Positions 53,583 through 62,320 of a DNA stretch of 64,000 nt are shown here, piece by piece. Source of the DNA: Limihaloglobus sulfuriphilus. Its GTDB lineage: Bacteria; Planctomycetota; Phycisphaerae; Sedimentisphaerales; Sedimentisphaeraceae. How positions within the stretch are numbered: the stretch's first letter is position 1; every line of letters begins with the position of its first letter. The position numbers and the translations under genes were made by a program. Where the stretch lies: the NCBI RefSeq assembly GCF_001999965.1, contig NZ_CP019646.1:3472001-3536000 (forward strand), written 5' to 3'. The notes under the pieces were generated by a model, which worked only from the letters and a program-made list of their open reading frames with translations, was not told where the DNA came from and did not search any database.

Positions 53583-53633
53583 GGTGTGTGACATTTTTTT
53601 GTGGCGGCGATGTGTTGTAAGGTAGTTATTGTA

Positions 53634-53655
53634 GAGAGAATTCACGAATTCTCTC
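53634..53655. repeat. Palindromic repeat, copy 1
   Basis: GAGAGAATTC and GAATTCTCTC, perfect 10-bp arms two bases apart, preceded by TGTA. Related in centre (AATTC-N2-GAATT) to 53737-53758, which points the other way. Confidence 0.75.
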
Positions 53656-53736
53656 AAAAACGTCAATATGGAGCAGATTTATATAAAAACAGTAACTTAG
53701 GTTCAATTTCTGCATGGTTTGCAAATGTTCATGCAG

Positions 53737-53758
53737 GAGCAAATTCGTGAATTTGCTC
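53737..53758. repeat. Palindromic repeat, copy 2
   Basis: GAGCAAATTC and GAATTTGCTC, perfect 10-bp arms two bases apart, followed by TACAG. With copy 1 it brackets ~100 bp of non-coding DNA as an inverted pair (TGTAGAG... ...CTCTACAG). Confidence 0.75.
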
Positions 53759-53854
53759 TACAGTCGCATTTTGGGTAAATATAGATTGAAACACATCATC
53801 AAATATCCCTAATAGTTCAATTAAAATATCACACACTCCGAGTCCGCGGCATGA

Positions 53855-53888
53855 AAACAAAAAAGCAGGCTTCCTGCGAAACCTGCTT
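53855..53888 (-). terminator. Intrinsic terminator of glnN
   Basis: Read on the minus strand: AAGCAGG (53888-53882), 12-base loop, CCTGCTT (53869-53863), continuing into T-rich sequence. It lies ~85 bases after the glnN stop. Confidence 0.8.
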
Positions 53889-53973
53889 GTCGGTAAAAAA
53901 GAATATTGTAGTTATGTGTTCAGGAGAGTGGGCGAACACCGCCTGTAAGAAACGGCATCCGCCCGAGGCTCTA

Positions 53974-56082
53974 TTACTTAAGGAAGAGCATTTCCGCGTA
54001 AGTCGGCAGCGGCCACTGGGCAGCATCAACCAGGGTCTCAAGTTTGTCCGCAGACATTCTGACCTTATCCATAGAAGGAATGACACCGTTGCAGAAACAT
54101 TCAGCTGATTCAGCGGTGCATTCTTTTTCTTCTGCGGCCGTCAACGATTTTTCCAGGGCTGTGATGGCCGATTTGAGTTTCTTTGTTTCAGAGCTTATCT
54201 CATCGAGCATTTCCTTGTAAACAGACGCATCCGAACCGCTGGAGGTAACACCGTTAACCGTCTGGGCAAGATTGAGGCTGTACTTGACAACGGCGGGCAG
54301 TATCTGCCTCTTGGCAATGTTTATTGTCGCCTTTGCCTCTATCGCAATGGTAGTGGCGTAATTTTCAAGCATTATCTCCTGGCGGGCTTTCAACTCACCC
54401 TTTGAGAGAACGCCGTGCTTTTCGAAAACATCTACAAACGCTGGTTCTGTAATTGTATTGAGAGCTTCAACAGATTTTCTCATGTTTGGCAGGGTTCTTT
54501 TTTCTGCCTCTGTCACCCAGTCCTGCGAGTAGTTATCGCCGTTAAAAACGATTTTTCCGTTTTCTTTGGAAATTTTCTGTAGAAACTCTCCCGCGGCCTT
54601 AATCTTGTCATCGGAGCTTTCGAGTTTGTCAGCTATTTCGCTGAGCACCTCAGCCACAATGGTATTAAGGACAAAATTCGGGCCTGATACGGACTGGCTT
54701 GAGCCGACCATTCTGAACTCGAATTTGTTGCCGGTAAAGGCAAACGGTGAAGTTCTGTTTCTGTCAGTAGTGTCTTTTGGCAGCTCTGGCAGCGTTGTAA
54801 CTCCGAGTTTTATTTTTCCGCCTTCTTTGCATGATGTAGCCGGGCCTTTTGCAAGTGTGGTAAATATCTCATTGAGCTGGTCACCGAGGAACACCGATAC
54901 GATAGCCGGAGGGGCTTCGTTTGCTCCGAGGCGGTGGTCGTTGCCGGCGCTGGCAACTGAGGCCCTGAGCAGTTTAGCGTATTTGTCAACAGCTCTGACT
55001 ACCGAGCATAAAAAGATAAGGAACACCATGTTTTCATGCGGGGTAGAACCGGGATCAAGCAGGTTGATGCCGTCGTCTGTGCATAAACTCCAGTTGTTAT
55101 GTTTTCCCGAGCCGTTTACGCCGGCAAAGGGTTTTTCGTGAAGCAGACATTCAAACCCGCAGCGTTTGGCGACCTTCTTCATCGCTTCCATCGTAAGCTG
55201 ATTCTGGTCGGAGCTTAGATTTATAGACGAGAAAACGGGGGCCATTTCGTACTGGGCCGGCGAGACTTCGTTGTGCTGTGTCTTTGCGGAGACGCCGAGC
55301 TTCCAGAGCTCTATATTGAGCCTGTTCATATACGTGGCGACTCTCTCGTCGAGTGAGCCGAAGTAGTGGTCGTCCATTTCCTGGCCCTTGGGAGAGGGGC
55401 TTCCAAACAATGTTCTGCCGGCCATGACAAGGTCAATACGTTTTTCAACGAATTTCCTGTCAATCAGGAAGTATTCCTGTTCGCTGCCCAGGGTGGCCCC
55501 GACGCGTTTTGAAGTAGTGTTTCCCAGTGCCCTCAGAACTCTCATTGCGTGCTTGTTAAGAGCCTCCATCGAACGCAGAAGCGGCGTTTTTTTATCGAGC
55601 GCTTCGCCTGTATAAGAACAGAACGCACAGGGGATATACAGGGTCGTGTTTTCGCCGTCTTCTTTTATAAAGACAGGTGAAGTGCAGTCCCAGGCGGTAT
55701 AGCCGCGAGCCTCAAAAGTAGCTCTCAAACCGCCCGAAGGAAATGAAGATGCATCCGGCTCGCCCTGTGTCAGTTCTTTGCCGCTGAACTCCATAATCAC
55801 TGTTCCCTCGTTTGTAGGAGCTATGAAGGAGTCGTGTTTCTCGGCCGTGAAGCCCGTCATGGGCTGGAACCAGTGGCAGTAATGGGTCGCACCCTTCTCG
55901 ATAGCCCAATCCTTCATTGCGTTGGCAATTACGTCTGCCAGCGCGGGATCAAGCGGTTCGCATTCTTTTACTGTCTTCTTGAAAGACTTATAGATGTTTT
56001 TGGGCAGTCTTTCCTGCATTGCCTCATCGTTAAAGACGTTGATGCCGAAAAGCTCGTTCACCGAAACTTTGGTCTGGGACAT
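53974..56082 (-). CDS. glnN: Type III glutamine synthetase GlnN
   Basis: 702 residues, the size of the GSIII class (GSI is ~470). Characteristic segments: an N-terminal [11 protein letters not shown] region, [35 protein letters not shown], a QEYFLI metal ligand stretch, [25 protein letters not shown] and the FRMVGSSQS arginine loop. It makes glutamine from glutamate and ammonia in dodecamers; common in anaerobes, Bacteroidota and cyanobacteria. RBS AGAAAGG before ATG 56082. The promoter looks sigma-54 dependent (56200-56215) and the activator gene is divergent next door. Confidence 0.96.
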   Translation of the reverse strand: MSQTKVSVNELFGINVFNDEAMQERLPKNIYKSFKKTVKECEPLDPALADVIANAMKDWAIEKGATHYCHWFQPMTGFTAEKHDSFIAPTNEGTVIMEFSGKELTQGEPDASSFPSGGLRATFEARGYTAWDCTSPVFIKEDGENTTLYIPCAFCSYTGEALDKKTPLLRSMEALNKHAMRVLRALGNTTSKRVGATLGSEQEYFLIDRKFVEKRIDLVMAGRTLFGSPSPKGQEMDDHYFGSLDERVATYMNRLNIELWKLGVSAKTQHNEVSPAQYEMAPVFSSINLSSDQNQLTMEAMKKVAKRCGFECLLHEKPFAGVNGSGKHNNWSLCTDDGINLLDPGSTPHENMVFLIFLCSVVRAVDKYAKLLRASVASAGNDHRLGANEAPPAIVSVFLGDQLNEIFTTLAKGPATSCKEGGKIKLGVTTLPELPKDTTDRNRTSPFAFTGNKFEFRMVGSSQSVSGPNFVLNTIVAEVLSEIADKLESSDDKIKAAGEFLQKISKENGKIVFNGDNYSQDWVTEAEKRTLPNMRKSVEALNTITEPAFVDVFEKHGVLSKGELKARQEIMLENYATTIAIEAKATINIAKRQILPAVVKYSLNLAQTVNGVTSSGSDASVYKEMLDEISSETKKLKSAITALEKSLTAAEEKECTAESAECFCNGVIPSMDKVRMSADKLETLVDAAQWPLPTYAEMLFLK

Positions 56083-56199
56083 TTATAATTCCTTTCTGTT
56101 TTGACTCTATAGTAAACCATTGCAGAGTTTACGTCCGCTAAGTAATCAATAATACTACACAGCCCTCAATTGGCTGCTGCATAAACTGTTTTTTATATC

Positions 56200-56215
56200 A
56201 GCAATACTTGTGCCT
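56200..56215 (-). promoter_or_regulatory. Sigma-54 (-24/-12) promoter of glnN
   Basis: Read on the minus strand the 16 bases are AGGCACAAGTATTGCT, against consensus TGGCACG-N4-TTGCW: GG and GC are present with exact spacing and only two positions differ. It implies a transcript start near 56188 and a ~105-base leader before the glnN ATG. The divergent gene encodes an enhancer-binding protein with the GAFTGA loop that such promoters require. Confidence 0.75.
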
Positions 56216-56317
56216 GGAAATCGTTTTATTTGTTTTTATAAACCTAAATCATTTTATAATATGAGTTTAAAAAAAACTTTTTTTTATAATTAACAGGTTA
56301 TTTCTCTTGAATTTAAA

Positions 56318-56329
56318 TACAAAATTGTA
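56318..56329. promoter_or_regulatory. TACAA-N2-TTGTA site 1 (putative enhancer)
   Basis: TACAAAATTGTA, a near-perfect palindrome, inside a 15-base block AATACAAAATTGTAG that is repeated exactly 29 bp away. Roughly 115 bp upstream of the -12 element of glnN. Confidence 0.6.
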
Positions 56330-56346
56330 GCCCTGGCTTGGTGGAA

Positions 56347-56358
56347 TACAAAATTGTA
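56347..56358. promoter_or_regulatory. TACAA-N2-TTGTA site 2 (putative enhancer)
   Basis: Second exact copy of TACAAAATTGTA (block AATACAAAATTGTAG, 56345-56359). Sites 1 and 2 are spaced 29 bp, near three helical turns, so would face the same side of DNA. Confidence 0.6.
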
Positions 56359-56548
56359 GTAAAAATATGCCGTACTCTGCGATCCCGTGCGTTGCGAATC
56401 GTTTGAGAGAACTAAATTTAAAGAAGTTTTCTGTTTTCAGCCGTTTATGCAGTGTCTTATCAGTTTGCGGCTGTTTGCAAGCCGCGGCAAACACCTTTGA
56501 CACTGCCCGAAATCGAAGTCAATAATATTTCTTTTTTGTTGAAACGTC

Positions 56549-56592
56549 AACAAAATTGTATATACTTCAGTCACGTTTACAAAAATGTAAAC
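56549..56592. promoter_or_regulatory. Further related sites next to the activator gene
   Basis: AACAAAATTGTA (56549-56560) matches 11 of 12 bases of the upstream sites. GTTTAC-N6-GTAAAC (56575-56592) is a longer perfect palindrome with the same ACA...TGT core. A partial copy (CAAATTGTAG, 56624-56633) lies just before the activator's RBS. Together they suggest autoregulation. Confidence 0.5.
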
Positions 56593-56649
56593 TTATTTGT
56601 CTTAGTTTATGTTTTTTATTGGTCAAATTGTAGTAATATTGAGGGCAAA

Positions 56650-58176
56650 ATGCCGGCCGCATTACCAAAAGAAGTCAAACTTCTCAGCGACATAGCCAGT
56701 GCTTTGGCTTCTACCCAGGAGCTTAACCAGACATTAGAAAGAATTCTATGCCTGCTTGATACCCATCTGGGCCTTCAGAGGGGTTCGGTGTATCTTCTCA
56801 ACAAAGAGACCGAGCAGCTTGAGCTCATGGTTGCCCACGGTGTTGCCGAGGAGAGCAAAAAAAACGCGGTATATCAGATAGGTGAAGGGCTCACCGGTAC
56901 GGTTTTCAAGTCTGGAGAGTCTATTATCGTGCCGGATGTTACCAAAGACCCCCGTTTTCTCGGTAAGGCGGGAACTCCGGTTGCCGGCAAAGGCAAAATG
57001 ATAGCTTTTTTCTGTCTGCCGATAAAGCTCGAGGGTAAAACCATAGGCACAATAAGTGTCAGCCGCGAGTCAAAATCTGACAGTACGTTTCTGACAAACG
57101 CCAGCCTTCTCAATGTCATTGCCACCATGGTCGGCCAGGCGGTTAAGCTCGCTCAGAAACTCGAGAAAGAACGCACCGGCTGGCAGGAGGAAAACCGCAA
57201 ACTTAGAGAGCAGCTCAGAAACAGATTTGATGTTCATAACATGGTCGGCTCATCCAACGCCATGCAGGGGGTTTATCAGCTTATAGAACAGGTTGCGGAA
57301 AGCAACGCAACAGTCATGATACGCGGCGAGAGCGGCACGGGCAAGGACCTGGTAGCCCATGCGATACATTATAAAAGCCTGCGTGCGGAAAAGCCCTTTG
57401 TCAAGATTAACTGTACTGCGCTTCCGGAGTCTCTGCTTGAGAGCGAGCTCTTTGGACACGAAAAAGGCGCCTTTACCGGCGCGATTGAGCGTAAAAAGGG
57501 CCGGTTCGAAATGGCAAAGGGCGGAACAATATTTCTGGACGAAATCGGCGATTTCACCCCCGGTCTCCAGGTTAAGCTGCTCAGGGTAATTCAGTTCAGA
57601 GAGTTTGAACGCGTCGGCGGCTCGGAAACCATAGAGGCCAATGTCCGGATTGTAGTTGCAACGCACAAACATCTTGAAAAACTCATAGAGACCGGCGAGT
57701 TCAGAGAAGATTTGTATTACAGAATAAATGTATTCCCGATATTCCTGCCGCCGCTTCGGGAGAGAAAAGATGATATAATGCTGCTGGCAGATTACTTCCT
57801 CGAGAAATTCAGCAAGGAAAATCGAAAGCGGATAACACGCCTTTCCACGCCGGCTATTGAGATGCTGACAAGCTATCACTGGCCCGGTAATATACGCGAG
57901 CTGGAAAACTGCATCGAGCGGGCGGTATTGATGTGCAACGAAGATGTAATCCGAAGCGAGCACCTGCCGCCGTCACTGCAGATGGTTCGGCGAAGATCCG
58001 CGCCCGGCCGGACACTGCCGGAGATGGTTGAGAATCTCGAGCGTGAACTGATAGTGGATTCGCTCAAGAAAACCGGCGGTCATCAGCGAAAAGCCGCCGC
58101 GGAGCTTGGCCTGACAGAGAGAATGCTCGGATACAAGGTAAAAAAATACGGTATATATCCTAAACAGTTAGTATAA
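56650..58176 (+). CDS. GAF-AAA-Fis sigma-54-dependent activator, NifA-type architecture
   Basis: 508 residues from ATG 56650 with GAGGG just upstream; the longer in-frame reading from 56452 would translate the operator-like repeats. Domains: GAF sensor (about 15-170), AAA+ core (about 195-425) with Walker A GESGTGKD (226-233), the sigma-54 contact loop GAFTGA (273-278) and Walker B FLDEIGDF, then a Fis-type helix-turn-helix ([25 protein letters not shown]). NifA relatives control nitrogen genes; no nitrogenase genes are visible here. Divergence from glnN, whose promoter is sigma-54 type, makes control of glutamine synthesis the best guess. The GAF ligand is unknown. Confidence 0.92.
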   Translation: MPAALPKEVKLLSDIASALASTQELNQTLERILCLLDTHLGLQRGSVYLLNKETEQLELMVAHGVAEESKKNAVYQIGEGLTGTVFKSGESIIVPDVTKDPRFLGKAGTPVAGKGKMIAFFCLPIKLEGKTIGTISVSRESKSDSTFLTNASLLNVIATMVGQAVKLAQKLEKERTGWQEENRKLREQLRNRFDVHNMVGSSNAMQGVYQLIEQVAESNATVMIRGESGTGKDLVAHAIHYKSLRAEKPFVKINCTALPESLLESELFGHEKGAFTGAIERKKGRFEMAKGGTIFLDEIGDFTPGLQVKLLRVIQFREFERVGGSETIEANVRIVVATHKHLEKLIETGEFREDLYYRINVFPIFLPPLRERKDDIMLLADYFLEKFSKENRKRITRLSTPAIEMLTSYHWPGNIRELENCIERAVLMCNEDVIRSEHLPPSLQMVRRRSAPGRTLPEMVENLERELIVDSLKKTGGHQRKAAAELGLTERMLGYKVKKYGIYPKQLV

Positions 58177-58211
58177 AGGGACTTGAGGCTAAAATAAAAG
58201 CAGGTGCCGTC

Positions 58212-58238
58212 CCGGCCTTCAGCCGGCCTGGAAATGTC
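58212..58238 (+). other. Gene-end hairpin after the activator gene
   Basis: CCGGC (58212-58216) pairs with GCCGG (58222-58226), followed by CCTGGAAATGTC. The stretch GCCGGCCTGGAAATGTC differs by one base from that after the porin gene. No U-tract. Confidence 0.45.
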
Positions 58239-58268
58239 TGTCTTTTGAGTGCAGCCTCAATTAGAATT

Positions 58269-58526
58269 ATGTTTTGTAAAAATTGCGGAAAACAGATCGA
58301 GGACGGTTCAAAATTCTGCCCTGAGTGCGGCGAGTCGCAATACGGCCACCAGCCCAGCGAGCCTGATTCAGTGCAGGCACAAAAGAAGCTGATCTACTAC
58401 GGCACATTAGCCTCTCTTGCAGGGATTATTATAGGTATTTATATTAAGCAAATACACATAGTGGTTGTCTCGGCGCTTGGGTTTATGGTAGGTGCGTTTA
58501 AAATTAATGAGCTCAGGAAAAGATGA
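58269..58526 (+). CDS. Small zinc-ribbon membrane protein
   Basis: 85 residues from ATG 58269. N-terminal double-CxxC zinc ribbon (FCKNCGKQIEDGSKFCPECGES) and one or two hydrophobic helices in the second half (YYGTLASLAGIIIGIYI, IVVVSALGFMVGAF). An upstream TTG (58245) would add eight residues in front of the ribbon. The zinc_ribbon_2 plus membrane layout is common and functionally undefined. Its stop overlaps the next gene by 4 bp (ATGA). Confidence 0.78.
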   Translation: MFCKNCGKQIEDGSKFCPECGESQYGHQPSEPDSVQAQKKLIYYGTLASLAGIIIGIYIKQIHIVVVSALGFMVGAFKINELRKR

Positions 58527-59506
58527 AGACGATAGACCAGACTGTTAAGCAATACGAATCCGCGGCGGACAACATGCTCAACGCTGTTGAGGTGGAATTC
58601 AATTCCCGCCTGGAGAATCTCTTTTGTGGGCTTGGAGATGGTTCGCTTACTCCGGAATTGTTCTCCGGCAAAAGACTTCGCAGCCGGCTCTTTGTTATAT
58701 TTGCTCTTTCCGGCGGTTTAAGCCTTGATGCAGAGCCGGATACCTGTTCGCTTGCCGCGGCAGTTGAGCTGCTGCATGAGGCGTCTCTGCTTCATGATGA
58801 TGTAATAGATTCTGCTCAAATCCGCCGGCACAAACCTTCTGTAAGCTCTGCTGACGGGAATAAAAAAGCGGTCTTGCTGGGCGATCTTTTGATAACAGAG
58901 GCGTTTTCGGCGATACCTGATGGTTTCATAAGTAAAACTGTGGGGCTTTTCGTAAGAACCACCGCCAATATGTGCAGAGCGGAACTGTCGCAGATAAATT
59001 CTGACCCGATGAGCGGCATGGATAAATATCTGGAGATAATAGGGGGTAAAACTGCGTCTCTGTTTTCGCTCGGAGCCAGGCTGGGCGCTTTGGCGGGGGG
59101 CTGTTCCGCCTCTGAGTCGGCATCAGCGGCAGAGTTTGGAAGAGCTTTCGGCATTGCCTACCAGATGGCGGACGATTACTGCGATATGTTTGCCGCATCT
59201 GAACGCACCGGCAAACCGCGGTTTCAGGACATTAAAACCGGCATAGCGACATTGCCCCTGATAGTTGCCAAAGAAGTTATGCCGCCGAATGAATTTTCAC
59301 GTCTGCTCGAACTTATATCAGATTCACAGGCTGATGCCGCGGCTGAACTGCTGCGGGAGCATAGAGTTGATTATTACGCTTCAAGGCTGATAAAAGACAG
59401 TTGCGGCGAAAGTTTTTCCCGTTTATGGCTCGAAGAATCTGATCCTGCCTTTATTCTGCTCAAATCTCTTTCTCAAAGCTGTTTTGGAGAATTTACATAT
59501 TTATAG
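58523..59506 (+). CDS. Trans-polyprenyl diphosphate synthase
   Basis: 327 residues, all-alpha isoprenoid synthase. First Asp-rich motif LLHDDVIDSAQIRR (about 92-105) and second ADDYCDMF (about 215-222), with GKRLRS near the N-terminus for IPP binding. The first motif is the short DDxxD type, and residues before it are not bulky, fitting a medium or long-chain (quinone side-chain) product. It supplies prenyl diphosphate for quinones or carotenoids. Overlaps the zinc-ribbon gene; about 320 bases separate it from rpsU. Confidence 0.88.
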   Translation: MKTIDQTVKQYESAADNMLNAVEVEFNSRLENLFCGLGDGSLTPELFSGKRLRSRLFVIFALSGGLSLDAEPDTCSLAAAVELLHEASLLHDDVIDSAQIRRHKPSVSSADGNKKAVLLGDLLITEAFSAIPDGFISKTVGLFVRTTANMCRAELSQINSDPMSGMDKYLEIIGGKTASLFSLGARLGALAGGCSASESASAAEFGRAFGIAYQMADDYCDMFAASERTGKPRFQDIKTGIATLPLIVAKEVMPPNEFSRLLELISDSQADAAAELLREHRVDYYASRLIKDSCGESFSRLWLEESDPAFILLKSLSQSCFGEFTYL

Positions 59507-59825
59507 CCGGCAGGTTCTGTGAATTATATGTTCTTCTTTAGTAGTTACTTATAATTTTTTGCAGTGCCGGAGGAGAGCTTTTTGTGAATTTTTTATTTTT
59601 AGATGTTTTATTGTTCTGATTTTGGCGGATCAATAGGGTTTTGCAGTTAAGTCTTTGTTGTTAAAGAGTATAAGACTTTTTGTATGCCTGGATGCACTTG
59701 CGGCAGGCGGTATTTATTGCAGTTTTTACTGAAAAAATGTTGCAATGAATCAAAAAGAAGGTATATTCCCCTATCTAATTGTAGATATAACATAAATTAA
59801 AATAATTGAAAGGTCATAAAAAAGC
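59507..59825. other. Intergenic region with rpsU promoter
   Basis: 319 bases, A/T-rich. TTGCAA (59740-59745), 16-bp spacer and TATATT (59762-59767) form a likely sigma-70 promoter for rpsU, giving a ~50-base leader. No other gene or RNA recognised; a T-rich segment (59580-59620) after the polyprenyl synthase lacks a clear stem. Confidence 0.5.
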
Positions 59826-59996
59826 ATGATTAAAGTACGATCGAGAGTTGGTGAATCTGTTCAGCAGATGGTAAAAAGATTCAAAAAAATGTGTGAAAAA
59901 GAAGGTCTCATTCGTGATATGAAGCGTAACAGCTATTACGAGAAGCCCTCTGAGAAAAATCGTCGTCGTCGCAAACGCGGTGGCGGACCCCGCTGA
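59826..59996 (+). CDS. rpsU: 30S ribosomal protein S21
   Basis: 56 residues, too short for many gene finders. The sequence opens MIKVRSRVGESVQQMVKRFK and ends in a very basic, arginine-rich tail (NRRRRKRGGGPR), as S21 does. S21 helps the 30S subunit pair with mRNA leaders at initiation. Start ATG 59826 with GAAAGG ~13 bp upstream; promoter at 59740. The DksA-like gene follows. Confidence 0.93.
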   Translation: MIKVRSRVGESVQQMVKRFKKMCEKEGLIRDMKRNSYYEKPSEKNRRRRKRGGGPR

Positions 59997-60194
59997 TTTT
60001 ACCAGCAGAAATTCTGCTGATCCCTTTGTAAGGGATCGGTATCTTACATCAATTCACCAGCTTTGTTTGTCTTCCCAGTTATGTTTTTTGCCGGTTACGG
60101 CAGTTGTGATCGAAAACCATCCTAAAAGGTTTCGTAGAGATGCCTCGTTTGAGACAGTAAAAAATAACCCTGTTCTTTGAACAAGAGAGAAAAA

Positions 60195-60677
60195 ATGATA
60201 AAGAAGGCCGACAAACGTGCTTCTGGAACAGCTGTAAAGTGTGATGAAACACTGCTGAGCCAAGAAGAACTTAATCATTTTCAGCAGCTTTTGCTTGATA
60301 AACTCAAAGAAATCATCGGTGATGTTCACCATATAGAAGAGGATGTGCTCCGAATGACTCGGGGCGAATCGTCCGGTGACCTCTCCTCGATGCCCATGCA
60401 CATGGCAGACATCGGCACAGATAACTTTGAACAGGAGTTTTCCCTTAACCTCGTTGATTCTGAGCGTAAAATCCTCAAATTGATTTATGAAGCTCTGGCA
60501 AGGATGGCGGAAAACAAGTACGGTATATGTCTTGGTACATCTACCATGATCGGCAAACCTCGTCTCGAGGCAATGCCCTGGGCTAAATACTGCATTGAAT
60601 ACGCCCGCATGGTAGAAAAAGGCAAGATCGAAGAAGGCGACACCATCGACTACGATGAGCTTGTAGCCATGCTGTAG
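60195..60677 (+). CDS. DksA/TraR-family protein with a half zinc finger
   Basis: 160 residues from ATG 60195 (the in-frame TTG 60177 has no better signal). A coiled-coil N-terminal half (LSQEELNHFQQLLLDKLKEI) leads into the family segment MPMHMADIGTDNFEQEF with acidic tip residues, and a C-terminal element. Where most members have two CxxC pairs, this one has CLGT and CIEY, exactly 17 residues apart, so two cysteines are lost (CxxT-x17-CxxY). DksA binds RNA polymerase and, with ppGpp, tunes rRNA and amino acid promoters; two-cysteine forms in Pseudomonas work without zinc. Placed between rpsU and yacG. Confidence 0.88.
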   Translation: MIKKADKRASGTAVKCDETLLSQEELNHFQQLLLDKLKEIIGDVHHIEEDVLRMTRGESSGDLSSMPMHMADIGTDNFEQEFSLNLVDSERKILKLIYEALARMAENKYGICLGTSTMIGKPRLEAMPWAKYCIEYARMVEKGKIEEGDTIDYDELVAML

Positions 60678-60728
60678 CTTTGCTGCTGTTCTGTCTGAGA
60701 CATTAAACACCTATCATTGAGTCTTTTG

Positions 60729-60917
60729 ATGAAGAAGGATTCAAATATACAAAAATGCCGCGCCTGCGGCAGAGATTTTCAAGTCCGCGTTGAGGGTGTC
60801 CTAAACCCTTCATACCCATTCTGTTCTGACCGCTGCCGGTTTTCTGACCTCAATTCATGGCTTGAAACCGATTACAACATTCCCGTTAAAGAGCGGGATT
60901 ATGAGCTTGAAGATTGA
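60729..60917 (+). CDS. yacG: YacG-type zinc-ribbon DNA gyrase inhibitor
   Basis: 62 residues from ATG 60729 (TTG 60717 would add four). Treble-clef zinc element CRACG...FCSDRC and the family tail RFSDLNSWLETDYNIPV are intact. YacG binds GyrB and limits gyrase activity in E. coli. No clear RBS before the ATG; likely co-transcribed with the DksA-like gene 50 bp upstream. Confidence 0.88.
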   Translation: MKKDSNIQKCRACGRDFQVRVEGVLNPSYPFCSDRCRFSDLNSWLETDYNIPVKERDYELED

Positions 60918-61011
60918 GCTGTCTTGCTCTCCCGCGCCGGGGTCAGGTAATTGCTTTTGCGGCAGATGTTTGAGCAGGCCAGATGTTTTTACAGTTAATC
61001 CGGTTCTAATG

Positions 61012-61069
61012 CTTGCAAATCCCGCCTTGTAGTATATAATCCACTTAACAGAGGGTCGAGCCCCCTGTG
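61012..61069 (+). promoter_or_regulatory. Promoter and 5'-end hairpin of the PIN/TRAM gene
   Basis: TTGCAA (61012-61017), 16-bp spacer and a perfect TATAAT (61034-61039). The transcript would start near 61046 and immediately fold a hairpin: ACAG/CTGT (61047-61050, 61064-61067) and GGG/CCC (61052-61054, 61060-61062) around TCGAG. The rest of the ~144-base leader holds a second short stem (CAGCC/GGCTG around 61145-61161) before the RBS GTGAGG. Confidence 0.6.
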
Positions 61070-61189
61070 AATAATGCAACATTTATATTTCGTGTTCACT
61101 TGAACTGAACGCAGGATTTTTATCCAGGGGTAAATTATTATACAGGCAGCCTGCGGGCTGTAAAAAAATATTATTAAAGTGAGGTTGCT

Positions 61190-62299
61190 ATGCTGCTATA
61201 CATTGTTCGCGGGCTTTTTATAATTATCTTCTGCACGGTTTTGTTCCTGTCGCTGAATAACGTCGTTGAATCACAGGCGGTAATCTACGACACAAATCTA
61301 TTTATCGGAATACTCGCGGCAGTCATCTTGGCGATAGTGGTTCTGGTGATTGACTGGCTTACTCCAAAAAAAGTAGTCTCATCTCTGGCGGGAGTCTTTT
61401 TCGGCCTGCTGGTTGGTATCCTTTTTTCAAGCCTTGTTGCAAGCCCGTTTATTGAGGCAATTAACCTGCTCTACAACATCGGGCTCGAGGAAGAGCAGAT
61501 AAGCATGAGTCAGTGGCTTGTTTCGATATGTATCTGTTATCTTACCGTCAGTATCGTTATCCGGACAAAGGATGATGTGCGTTTTATAATCCCCTATGTA
61601 GAATTTGCACGTCAAAGCAAGGGTATCAGGCCGCTTGTGCTGGATTCTTCTGTGATAATAGACGGCAGGATCTCCGAGCTTGTAGATACAAAGGTTTTTG
61701 ACGCGCCCTTTATTGTGCCGCGTTTTATACTAAATGAGCTTCAGCTGCTCAGCGACTCCGCCGACAAGCTAAAGCGTGCCCGCGGCCGCAGAGGCCTCGA
61801 CCTGCTGGCGAAGTTGCAGGCAAACCCCAACGTTGAGGTTACGATGGACGATACACCGCCGCCCGGCGTTGATCATAAATCACCTGTTGACCACAAGCTC
61901 GTGGCGTTCACCAAAACCGTTGACGGCAGGCTGGTTACAACAGATTTTAACCTCGCCAAAGTCGCTCAGCTTCGGGAACTGGATATCGTCAATATCAATG
62001 ACATTGCCCGCGCACTTAGGCCGGTGGTTCTGCCCGGCGAAGAGCTTGTAGTAACTGTGCTTAAGGCCGGCGAAGAAGACAACCAGGGTATAGCCTATCT
62101 TGAAGACGGTACTATGGTTGTCGTTGACGGCGGCAACAGGGTCATAGGCAAGACGGTAAGTGCTACGGTAACCAGCTCTCTTCAGACCTCCGCGGGTAAG
62201 ATGATATTCGCAAAATTCGGTCAAGGCAGCGGAAATAATCAGGACGATAACCGCGGCCGCCAGGGCGGCAGACGCCCGGAGAGCAGACAGCGGCGATAA
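61190..62299 (+). CDS. Membrane PIN/TRAM-domain protein (YacL-like)
   Basis: 369 residues. Four transmembrane helices (about 2-20, 36-55, 65-85, 105-125), then a PIN nuclease-like domain (about 148-265, starting VLDSSVIIDGRI and including LVTTDFNLAKVA, with acidic residues for a metal site), a TRAM RNA-binding domain (about 285-345) and a basic, Gly/Arg/Gln-rich tail. This is the layout of B. subtilis YacL, thought to be a membrane-tethered RNase or RNA-binding protein. Precise RNA target unknown. Strong RBS at 61183. Confidence 0.92.
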   Translation: MLLYIVRGLFIIIFCTVLFLSLNNVVESQAVIYDTNLFIGILAAVILAIVVLVIDWLTPKKVVSSLAGVFFGLLVGILFSSLVASPFIEAINLLYNIGLEEEQISMSQWLVSICICYLTVSIVIRTKDDVRFIIPYVEFARQSKGIRPLVLDSSVIIDGRISELVDTKVFDAPFIVPRFILNELQLLSDSADKLKRARGRRGLDLLAKLQANPNVEVTMDDTPPPGVDHKSPVDHKLVAFTKTVDGRLVTTDFNLAKVAQLRELDIVNINDIARALRPVVLPGEELVVTVLKAGEEDNQGIAYLEDGTMVVVDGGNRVIGKTVSATVTSSLQTSAGKMIFAKFGQGSGNNQDDNRGRQGGRRPESRQRR

Positions 62300-62320
62300 A
62301 TTTTAATAAGAGTTTCTATC

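Noticed and set aside
61047-61067. A tRNA T-arm-like stretch (GGGTCGAGCCCC)
   Set aside because: No acceptor or anticodon arms around it, one base short of the T-loop motif; better read as a 5'-leader hairpin of the PIN/TRAM gene.
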